Shown one piece after another: positions 1 through 4,517 of a stretch of 11,099 nt of DNA. Source of the stretch: Puniceicoccales bacterium (lineage in GTDB: Bacteria; Verrucomicrobiota; Verrucomicrobiia; Opitutales; JAIRLM01); the NCBI GenBank assembly GCA_031258995.1, contig JAIRMB010000008.1, forward strand, positions 1-11,099, given 5' to 3'. Position numbers and translations under genes: made by a program. Positions within the stretch are counted from its first letter, which is position 1; each line of letters begins with the position of its first letter. The notes beneath the pieces were generated by a model. It worked only from the letters and a program-made list of their open reading frames with translations. It did not search any database and was not told the origin of the DNA.

Positions 1-231
1 GCTCAACTTGTCCCGTGTGTGGTCCGGGGGGGCGAACGTTGTCCGGGCGGGGCCGGGGCGGCCCCCCACGGCCGGCGGATCCAAAAAACTGGCGTGGTTA
101 GAGGCTATGATACAGGGACCCTCTGCCGGAACGTGCTCTTCGCCGGCAACGGTCAGGGAAAAAAATTCCCGTAAAACGCTTCGACAGAACCACACACTCA
201 ACGAGTAGGCCGGAGACGGCATGGCACTCAT
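1..231 (-). CDS. plsC: 1-acyl-sn-glycerol-3-phosphate acyltransferase, N-terminal part (cut by window edge)
   Basis: The reading frame starts at the ATG on 231-229 and stays open for 77 codons to the window edge. PlsC moves an acyl chain to the 2-position of lysophosphatidate at the inner membrane to make phosphatidate. The diagnostic part is residues 30-56: a G-x-E-x-V-P-A-E-G-P lead-in, then I-I-A-S, then the catalytic N-H-A-S-F-L-D block (H46 and D51 of the H-x4-D motif). The start overlaps the cmk stop as ATGA, so the two genes are probably translationally coupled; a cmk-plsC pair is common in bacteria. After residue 57 (positions below about 61) the sequence becomes very G/C-rich with runs of 6-7 identical bases, and the translation no longer resembles the family. 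Frameshifts there, real or from sequencing, are possible. Identity is confident; integrity is not. Confidence 0.82.
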   Translation of the reverse strand, partial: MSAMPSPAYSLSVWFCRSVLREFFSLTVAGEEHVPAEGPCIIASNHASFLDPPAVGGRPGPARTTFAPPDHTRDKLS

Positions 232-1052
232 GGGACGCCCATCTCCCTCAGCCGGCTTTGCAGAAGGGCGACCACCTCATCCAGCGACAGCCCGGCACCA
301 TCTAGACGCCAAATACCCTCCGCCGGCTCCATCTGCTCCCGATCCTGCCGGTCCCGTTCTGCCACGTCGTCCACAATTTCTTCCCGCGCACGCCTTCTGG
401 CGCGCTCCGGCAAATCCACGTCCAAATAGACCCGCAGGTCACCGTCCGGCATCACCGCCGACGCAACATCCCTGCCTTCCATCACAATTCCCTTAAATCC
501 GACCGATTGAGCAACGGCAGGCAGCTGCCGTTCGTAGCTGTGAAGGAAACGGCGCAGGGCTGACAGGGACGCGTAGGCAGGTACGGCCGCCGTGACCGCA
601 GGGCTGCGCAATTCGCTTTCCGGGAATGTTTTCCCGTTTAGCGCGATCTGGGCTCGGCTGCCGCAAAAAATCGTCGACGGCCGCAACCGGGAGAGCCGCG
701 CCTCCAGCGCCGCCCCATTGGCGGCCGGAATGCCCTCAGCTAAAAAAAGCACCGTCAGGGCCCGGTAGTGTTCGCCCGTGGAAACGGAAGCGTAGCCGCA
801 CCGCTCGGCGAGCGCCCGAGCCGTAGACGTTTTTCCGGATCCGGCGGCACCGTCAATGGCAACAGTAACGAAGCCGTCCCGCCGTCCACATTTCGACCGC
901 CCCACCGAATGTAACCGTTCCTCTAACACTTCCCCCTCTTGCTCCCGTTTCAGGTCCTCAAAGCTGCCATAGGTGGCAAAGGCATCCCAGTCAAGGCGAC
1001 CCGCCGCTCGCCCCGGAACGGCCAGCAGCAGAGCCAAAAAAAGGCCTGACAT
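228..1052 (-). CDS. cmk: Cytidylate kinase with an N-terminal extension
   Basis: This kinase phosphorylates CMP and dCMP with ATP in the cytoplasm. Counted from the longest open start (TTG at 1088, 286 aa), the kinase domain begins near residue 73. It contains the P-loop G-A-A-G-S-G-K-T at 80-87, the S-T-G-E-H-Y-R-A substrate loop at 103-110 (usually D-T-G-x-x-Y-R), E-G-R-D at 204-207, and E-R-D-R-Q-D-R-E at 244-251. The segment between the arginine-rich helix and that last motif looks shorter than in typical Cmk. The first ~70 residues are not part of the usual fold and contain a hydrophobic stretch (about 14-26) resembling a signal peptide, which is odd for a cytosolic enzyme. Possible starts are TTG 1088, ATG 1052 (chosen because it is an ATG) and GTG 929. 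The GTG has a GAGG about 5 bases upstream and would give a normal 233-residue enzyme. The stop overlaps the plsC start. Confidence 0.9.
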   Translation of the reverse strand: MSGLFLALLLAVPGRAAGRLDWDAFATYGSFEDLKREQEGEVLEERLHSVGRSKCGRRDGFVTVAIDGAAGSGKTSTARALAERCGYASVSTGEHYRALTVLFLAEGIPAANGAALEARLSRLRPSTIFCGSRAQIALNGKTFPESELRSPAVTAAVPAYASLSALRRFLHSYERQLPAVAQSVGFKGIVMEGRDVASAVMPDGDLRVYLDVDLPERARRRAREEIVDDVAERDRQDREQMEPAEGIWRLDGAGLSLDEVVALLQSRLREMGVP

Positions 1053-1088
1053 CGCGAACAGGCCTATGCCATCTCCCACCGCTTTCAA

Positions 1089-1162
1089 CGGAAAAACTAC
1101 GAATTTTTGCTATTTTATTCGCGCAAAGGGCGGTAGGCCATTCTCCATAGGAAATAGATGGA
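1089..1162. promoter_or_regulatory. AT-rich divergent spacer, possible promoters both ways
   Basis: This short AT-rich stretch separates the longest possible cmk frame (minus) from the first small gene on the plus strand. It contains TATTTT at 1111-1116 on the plus strand and, overlapping it, TAAAAT on the minus strand (1117-1112). Both resemble -10 hexamers. I found no -35 element at good spacing for either, so promoter activity is inferred from position and base composition only. Confidence 0.2.
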
Positions 1163-1333
1163 ATGCTCCCAATTAGGACGCCGGACGAGTGGATCAAATT
1201 TGCCACGAAAATGAGAAAAGTGCTACAAAAAGAAGTCCCATCGGCCATTCATCACATTCGAGGAGTCGCACCTATTGCTAATCGGTGGAAATCTTTCTCA
1301 AAAAAGCTTGCCATAGTCTACGAATTATCCTAG
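1163..1333 (+). CDS. Small hypothetical protein, 56 aa, first of a small-gene series
   Basis: The frame runs from ATG 1163 to TAG 1331-1333. An AGGA at 1149-1152 lies about 10 bases upstream as a plausible ribosome binding site. The product is basic and probably helical: it opens M-L-P-I-R-T-P-D-E-W-I-K-F and ends S-K-K-L-A-I-V-Y-E-L-S, with no membrane segment or cysteine. I do not recognise it. Its stop lies 17 bases before the GTG at 1351, which carries a strong CGGAGG site, so it fits as the first gene of the following tightly packed set. It could still be a chance frame; the support is its site, spacing and co-orientation. Confidence 0.42.
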   Translation: MLPIRTPDEWIKFATKMRKVLQKEVPSAIHHIRGVAPIANRWKSFSKKLAIVYELS

Positions 1334-1350
1334 CGACGTCCGGAGGTTTT

Positions 1351-1461
1351 GTGGCGAACGCAAGCTTAACGGGCACGCAGCCCAATTCTTCTGTGGAATG
1401 TCGAGCGATGACCCGCAGGCGCGCGAGCTGGCGCTACGGGGCATTGAAGAGGCGATGCTGA
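1351..1461 (+). other. Short GTG-initiated frame with strong ribosome binding site (36 codons)
   Basis: A CGGAGG at 1341-1346 lies 4 bases before a GTG at 1351, the clearest ribosome binding site in this part of the window. The frame reads M-A-N-A-S-L-T-G-T-Q-P-N-S-S-V-E, then becomes arginine- and tryptophan-rich, and stops at TGA 1459-1461. The more protein-like reading after about 1397 is in the -1 frame (the 1398-1568 gene). Either this is a separate leader frame, or it is the true start of the 1398-1568 gene, joined to it by a frameshift that is natural, mutational or a sequence error. A joined product would be about 72 residues. Confidence 0.35.
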
Positions 1462-1568
1462 AACTAGTGGAGGAGATCTCCGGGAGATCGGAGGCCGCGG
1501 TCCTGAGTGCGCATGCTTTCTTGAGCGTGCGACGGGCGATTTACACGTTTCAACGGATGCGGAAATGA
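1398..1568 (+). CDS. Small acidic helical hypothetical protein, 56 aa
   Basis: The frame runs from ATG 1398 to TGA 1566-1568, and its stop overlaps the next start as ATGA. The product opens M-S-S-D-D-P-Q-A-R-E-L-A-L-R-G, continues as a likely amphipathic helix (I-E-E-A-M-L-K-L-V-E-E-I) and ends in a second basic helix (V-R-R-A-I-Y-T-F-Q-R-M-R-K). ATG 1398 has no good ribosome binding site. The strong site belongs to GTG 1351 in another frame, so the natural N-terminus may be longer. Two helices in about 56-72 residues, in a set of small coupled genes, is a size and shape shared by secretion-system needle or rod subunits and their chaperones. No motif supports that here, so function is unknown. 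Confidence 0.5.
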   Translation: MSSDDPQARELALRGIEEAMLKLVEEISGRSEAAVLSAHAFLSVRRAIYTFQRMRK

Positions 1569-2026
1569 TCCTTATGAATTGGAAGATTTTCTATCCGGAG
1601 GAGGTAGCTTGGATTTGTGCGGAGGAGCAGCGCTTTATGGCCGATGGAAAGTCCATCTCCGAATCTGAGGCGCACGTCAGTGGTGAAATGCAGCGCCGCA
1701 TGCCGCTAATCGAGGCTCGAAGGGCAGAGCGGAAGAGGCTGATAGCGGATCCGAAAACACGCGAATCCGTGACACCCATGAATGACGGCGAACGCAGAGA
1801 ATTTGCCCAACTGACTCGGATGGAAAAACTTGAGGCAGAGATGGCTAAGAGCCGGATTCGAACGAATGCGATCCAGGCTCAAGCAGACGCGATTCGGAGG
1901 CAAACGGCTATCAATGGCGCCGACCTGGCCAGCGACATGGCGATCATTCAGGCGCGGCGCGAGCGGGAGGCGGCGGAAAAGTGCGAGCAAGGTAAAAAAA
2001 AAGATCATGTCTGTTCGCCGGCCTAA
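1565..2026 (+). CDS. Coiled-coil hypothetical protein, 153 aa
   Basis: The ATG at 1565 overlaps the preceding stop by 4 bases, so translation is probably coupled; a second ATG at 1574 is possible. The product is highly charged and almost wholly helical, with no signal peptide or membrane segment. Residues 1-20 hold hydrophobic and aromatic positions (N-W-K-I-F-Y, V-A-W-I). From about 40 to 140 it is rich in R, E, A, Q and M in a pattern typical of coiled coils, for example R-R-A-E-R-K-R near 52-58 and R-R-E-R-E-A-A-E-K around 131-139. The last codons pass through a run of nine A (1994-2002) and give G-K-K-K-D-H-V-C-S-P-A. A one-base slip at that run would replace the last seven residues with the following gene's product. 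I do not recognise a family; coiled-coil stalk proteins and phage or secretion accessory proteins can look like this. Confidence 0.68.
   Translation: MILMNWKIFYPEEVAWICAEEQRFMADGKSISESEAHVSGEMQRRMPLIEARRAERKRLIADPKTRESVTPMNDGERREFAQLTRMEKLEAEMAKSRIRTNAIQAQADAIRRQTAINGADLASDMAIIQARREREAAEKCEQGKKKDHVCSPA
1994..2002 (+). other. Run of nine A at a gene junction (possible slippage site)
   Basis: Nine consecutive A lie inside the last codons of the 1565-2026 gene and just before the ATG at 2007 of the next frame. Loss of one A, or gain of two, in the transcript would join the two frames without a stop between them. Runs of 9-10 A are known sites of transcriptional slippage in bacteria, including genes of the Shigella type III secretion system. 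Use of this run is inferred from its placement. Confidence 0.35.
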
Positions 2027-2183
2027 AGGGTTTTTTTCTAGCGATTGGAAGCGGCTTTGCAGCGATGGGGAGGGCCGTGCGGTCCTTTTTCCGCTGGATC
2101 GGGTGGAATCTAGGGCTCTGCGAACGGGAACGGACGGATACGGATCGGCATTCGGCCAAAGCGGACGGGGTAGGAACGGATGA
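2007..2183 (+). CDS. Small hypothetical protein, 58 aa, or C-terminal extension of the preceding gene
   Basis: The frame runs from ATG 2007 to TGA 2181-2183. It overlaps the previous gene by 20 bases and the next start as ATGA. The product opens M-S-V-R-R-P-K-G-F-F-S-S-D-W-K-R-L and ends in a Gly/Ser/Arg-rich tail (G-T-D-G-Y-G-S-A-F-G-Q-S-G-R-G). It has no clear secondary structure signal or family. The only AAGG upstream lies about 14 bases away, too far for normal initiation, and the intervening run of nine A suggests the frame could instead be reached by slippage from the upstream gene. Its value as a separate gene is uncertain; the two-sided overlap is the main support. Confidence 0.38.
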   Translation: MSVRRPKGFFSSDWKRLCSDGEGRAVLFPLDRVESRALRTGTDGYGSAFGQSGRGRNG

Positions 2184-2686
2184 GTCTCGCGGTACAGTCC
2201 AGTGACGCTCTTTCGGTCATGCGGGATTTGTGCCGAAGTTTTGGGGAGTCGGCCGACCGGCTGGAGCGGATGTCTTCTGAGATCTCCTGCCCCTCCCTGG
2301 GGCATTCGCTAGTGCGCACGAAGGATCTTTGCGCGCTCGCGGCTTTTTCTGCCGCCGTCGGGCAGATTCGCTCCCCGACGCTGTTGGCACTGGCCTGCGC
2401 GCTGTATCAGTTGGCAGTCGCGGGTAACGGTGCCGAACGCGCACTCTGGGAAAAGGTCATCGGGGATTTTATTTCGCTGGCAAATGGAGAAAGAAGCGGC
2501 TGGCCGGCGTCGGAGCGGTCAGCCGCGCGGAAACGGGCCAGCGAGGAGCTGGCCGGCCTTGCCCTTAGAGAAACCTTCGAAAAGATCATCCAAGATACGC
2601 TCCCTCGTGCCTGTTTCGGCCAAGAGCGGACCGATCTGGCCGATCGGACGAAGACTTGTTTGTTGGAGTGGCTGATAGCGGCCTAG
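2180..2686 (+). CDS. Helical hypothetical protein, 168 aa
   Basis: The ATG at 2180 overlaps the preceding stop by 4 bases and has an AGGA at 2172-2175, four bases upstream. The product is predicted to be mostly helical and cytosolic: an N-terminal segment (M-R-D-L-C-R-S-F-G-E-S-A-D-R-L-E-R-M), a hydrophobic helix pair at about 50-82 (L-C-A-L-A-A-F-S-A-A-V-G and L-L-A-L-A-C-A-L-Y-Q-L-A-V), an amphipathic stretch around 90-100, and an acidic helix toward the end. The A-rich hydrophobic parts look like packed helices rather than a transmembrane pair. I do not recognise the family. It is the last and best-supported member of the small-gene series. In the same frame, 34 further sense codons follow its TAG (to 2791), which leaves open that the protein was once longer. 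Confidence 0.68.
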   Translation: MSLAVQSSDALSVMRDLCRSFGESADRLERMSSEISCPSLGHSLVRTKDLCALAAFSAAVGQIRSPTLLALACALYQLAVAGNGAERALWEKVIGDFISLANGERSGWPASERSAARKRASEELAGLALRETFEKIIQDTLPRACFGQERTDLADRTKTCLLEWLIAA

Positions 2687-2884
2687 CCTGCGCGCCCTGA
2701 ATGGGAGGAATTGGTCTCGCGACAGCTGGTGATCAAGTGGGTGATCCGTAAAATCCGTAAAGGCGGTCCAGTGCCGCCCCCGCACGGCTAGCGTATTTGC
2801 CAGAAAGGTATAAGATCTGTTGGCCACAGGGCATATCGCCGTCTGAGCCGTCCCGTCTATCCTATCCATGCTGGACGTGACCCC
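2687..2884. other. Spacer without a supported gene
   Basis: The reading frame of the 168-residue protein stays open for 34 more codons after its stop, to TAG 2789-2791. It includes a basic helix-like stretch (R-Q-L-V-I-K-W-V-I-R-K-I-R-K), but there is no ATG or GTG to start it. A short G/C hairpin, GGCGG at 2762-2766 with CCGCC at 2774-2778, lacks a following T run and is not called a terminator. From 2792 to the insertion element I see nothing recognisable. Confidence 0.4.
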
Positions 2885-2891
2885 AATCTAT
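2885..2891 (+). repeat. Left target-site duplication (AATCTAT)
   Basis: AATCTAT directly abuts the left terminal inverted repeat. An identical copy abuts the right one at 3380-3386. A 7-bp direct repeat exactly at both outer edges is the expected footprint of transposition. Confidence 0.8.
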
Positions 2892-2908
2892 ACTTAGATG
2901 GGAAAACT
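2892..2908 (+). repeat. Left terminal inverted repeat
   Basis: ACTTAGATGGGAAAACT. It matches the reverse complement of 3363-3379 (ACTCCGATGGAAAAACT) at 14 of 17 positions, with GATGG and AAAACT conserved. It begins immediately inside the left AATCTAT copy. Confidence 0.82.
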
Positions 2909-2950
2909 ACCAACTCCGTAACTTAAGCTGGCCATCGCGGGCCAGGAGCG

Positions 2951-3363
2951 TTGGCTGGCTTTATGGAAATACAACCCACGCTCGAGCAGGTTTTTGGGAG
3001 AGTATGCATGTTTTGCGAGGAAAATTCGCTAAAATTTTCGGCAAAGACGGGCCGCCCCCCAATTTTGTCTTTTCCGCAAGTACTTGCCTTGCTCATTTTT
3101 TGGCAGACCACTCGGGTAAGAACCTTTTCGGCCTTTTATAGCTCCGACGGCGTGGGTTTTTCTTTACGGCAAAGGCCAGAAAGAACATGAAAATTCAGAA
3201 CACGCCCGACGAAAAGCGTCGACTATAGGGTCGTTATCGCATCGAAAACTTTATCCATCGTCTGAAAGAAAGGGTTGGTGAGGATTTTTCCCGATTCCGC
3301 CTCTGGGTAACGACCAAAGCGGTGGTGGCAGCTGGGATTGTGGTCCTCAACCTGGGATTTTGA
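2951..3363 (+). pseudogene. Transposase remnant (N- and C-terminal fragments only)
   Basis: Frame 2951-3190 (TTG start, or ATG at 2963) gives 79 residues with an IS982-like N-terminus: L-E-Q-V-F-G-R-V-C-M-F-C-E-E, then G-R-P-P-I-L-S-F-P-Q-V-L-A-L-L-I-F, then R-T-F-S-A-F-Y. After about residue 68 the similarity stops. A second plus frame has a stop at 3226-3228, then reads G-R-Y-R-I-E-N-F-I-H-R-L-K-E-R, and continues to TGA 3361-3363. It holds R-x3-E-x6-K, the C-terminal part of the Y(2)R(3)E(6)K signature of IS4/IS5-type DDE transposases. The two DDE aspartates would lie in the missing middle, so no active enzyme can be made. The fragments are out of frame with each other. Confidence 0.7.
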
Positions 3364-3379
3364 GTTTTTCCATCGGAGT
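3363..3379 (-). repeat. Right terminal inverted repeat
   Basis: The plus strand reads AGTTTTTCCATCGGAGT, which is the partner of 2892-2908. It overlaps the last base of the transposase stop codon, a usual arrangement in compact insertion sequences, and ends directly at the right AATCTAT copy. Confidence 0.82.
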
Positions 3380-3386
3380 AATCTAT
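3380..3386 (+). repeat. Right target-site duplication (AATCTAT)
   Basis: This is identical to 2885-2891. With the element and one copy removed, the flanks join into a short frame from ATG 2869 of about 30 codons (M-L-D-V-T-P-I-Y-G-K-H-S-A-L-K). It is too short to claim a disrupted gene. Confidence 0.8.
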
Positions 3387-3510
3387 GGAAAGCATTCGGC
3401 GTTAAAAACTTTTGCTAAATTCCATCCGTTTGGCTGTCTTATCTTGCCCCATTAGCGTATTTTTTAGTTAAGAATTTGGTCGCAATGCAAAATAAAACTG
3501 CTAAAATAAA
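3387..3510 (+). promoter_or_regulatory. AT-rich upstream region of the 300-aa orphan gene
   Basis: The stretch is distinctly AT-rich and ends directly at the orphan gene. TAAAAT at 3502-3507 resembles a -10 box and would place the transcript start almost on the start codon, suggesting a leaderless message. TTGGTC at 3476-3481 is a possible -35 but the spacer (20 bp) is long. TATTTT at 3458-3463 is an alternative -10 without a good partner. No ribosome binding site is visible before 3511. Confidence 0.25.
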
Positions 3511-4413
3511 GTGATGGTTAACAGTGCCACCGTCGTTTCCACTCCTGTATACCCCGCACTGGACTCACCGGTTGTACCTATTTGCGACCGAACGGACAGC
3601 CCAATCACTTCTTTGGACAAAGAGAAAAGCGTCAGGTCAGTCTGCAACTACGCACTGCAGAAGACGGATAGATTCTTCGACCGCTACGCGTTGGCGGGAG
3701 CTCTAGGCCATAGTTTTCTTTCACGCCTATGGCTAGCCTTTTCCCGGATCGGTCTATCTGATGCCCTGCGCAGGGAAATCAGTTCAGGGAACCTGCCCTC
3801 CATCGCTAGGCTTCTTGGAATGCGCCAATATAAGGGAGAGTGGGTAATAAGGCATTACTTCGAATTTAACGGGGAAAGTTGCTTTGCATGGATGTATCCC
3901 GATGTGACGATTTCTGTAAAAAAACTCAACGATGGCCAAGAATACATCGCTAGAACGACTTCTATTGTGGAACGGGAAAGTGTTGTTGAAGAAATTCGGT
4001 GCAGTTCGCCAGACGTCAAACTTGACCAAGACGGTAGCGCCATTATAATGTACCAATGGATGTCTGGGGGCGAAAGTGGTCCGATGCCATTTTTCCCCGA
4101 AGGGAGGCGCATCGCTTTCGAAGATATCATACTGAGCCCCACGGTTAGCAGTGATAGAAGTATGATTTCTCTCGATACTAAAAGTTTTTATATGAGATTG
4201 CCGACCGGTTGGTTAAACGGGACGATAATAAGATTTCGAAAGTCAAATGATACAATCAGGGACGCTAGTCCAGAAGAGGAAAACATGCTCACGCAACGTT
4301 CAACTTTAATGTTAGTCACGATTGCAAGCAGCGATCGCCCTATCACCCTTGTTAGTAGTACGCTGGACGCCGAAACGGCGAATTCCGATGGCCCTGCGGG
4401 CGTTTCTGAGTGA
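3511..4413 (+). CDS. Orphan hypothetical protein, 300 aa
   Basis: The frame opens GTG-ATG, so the start is 3511 or more likely 3514, with no visible ribosome binding site. Residues 1-40 are rich in S, T, P and V and look disordered, without a classical signal peptide. Residues about 45-105 look helical (D-R-F-F-D-R-Y-A-L-A-G-A-L-G-H-S-F-L-S-R and I-A-R-L-L-G-M). Residues about 108-245 alternate charged and aromatic residues in a beta-rich pattern (W-V-I-R-H-Y-F-E-F-N-G-E, S-A-I-I-M-Y-Q-W-M). The last 50 residues are again S/T/D/E-rich. No membrane segment or catalytic motif is apparent and I do not recognise a family. The gene is visibly more AT-rich than lepA and the other housekeeping genes, sits next to an insertion element and has no operon partner. 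This suggests acquisition or fast evolution. A disordered Ser/Thr-rich N-terminus occurs in secreted effectors, but that is speculation. Confidence 0.75.
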   Translation: MMVNSATVVSTPVYPALDSPVVPICDRTDSPITSLDKEKSVRSVCNYALQKTDRFFDRYALAGALGHSFLSRLWLAFSRIGLSDALRREISSGNLPSIARLLGMRQYKGEWVIRHYFEFNGESCFAWMYPDVTISVKKLNDGQEYIARTTSIVERESVVEEIRCSSPDVKLDQDGSAIIMYQWMSGGESGPMPFFPEGRRIAFEDIILSPTVSSDRSMISLDTKSFYMRLPTGWLNGTIIRFRKSNDTIRDASPEEENMLTQRSTLMLVTIASSDRPITLVSSTLDAETANSDGPAGVSE

Positions 4414-4517
4414 TCGCGCCTTCAGGTCTATCTAGTCCCTATTGACTGTCGGCCGGCGCGCCATGGGCCCTCTGGGATTGGGCTTGTCTCCCGCGGTTTA
4501 GACTCCAGGGTGCCAGA

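Larger units (their letters stand above)
2892..3379 (+). mobile_element. Internally deleted insertion sequence with intact ends (IS982/IS5-type)
   Basis: The 488-bp element is bounded by imperfect 17-bp inverted repeats (14 of 17 positions match) and flanked by identical 7-bp direct repeats. Inside are two pieces of transposase reading frame: an N-terminal part in one plus frame and a C-terminal part in another, with the stop codon touching the right repeat. The catalytic middle is missing. A complete element of the IS982 or IS5 type is around 1 kb, so roughly half has been lost. The ends remain intact, so a related transposase could still mobilise it. The family is judged from the general look of the N-terminal piece and the R-x3-E-x6-K signature; a database comparison is needed to fix it. 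Confidence 0.8.

Noticed and set aside
991..1248. An 85-codon minus-strand frame overlapping the cmk 5' end and the first small plus-strand gene
   Set aside because: It overlaps the cmk extension in another frame, has no ribosome binding site and its translation is low in family-like features. It is more likely a shadow frame.
1398..1568. Type III secretion needle or rod subunit identity for the small helical protein
   Set aside because: Only size and helix content fit. The conserved sequence features of those subunits are not seen and no secretion gene is nearby.
2762..2778. GGCGG / CCGCC hairpin downstream of the 168-aa gene
   Set aside because: It has only five base pairs and no T run. 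In GC-rich sequence this occurs by chance.
2869..3455. A 30-codon frame formed if the insertion element and one target copy are removed
   Set aside because: It is too short, with an in-frame stop just upstream, and has no ribosome binding site. It does not show that the element interrupted a gene.
4442..4504. Possible lepA promoter (TTGACT at 4442-4447)
   Set aside because: No -10-like hexamer lies at 16-18 bases. The only candidate (TAGACT at 4499-4504) is much too far and the spacer is GC-rich.
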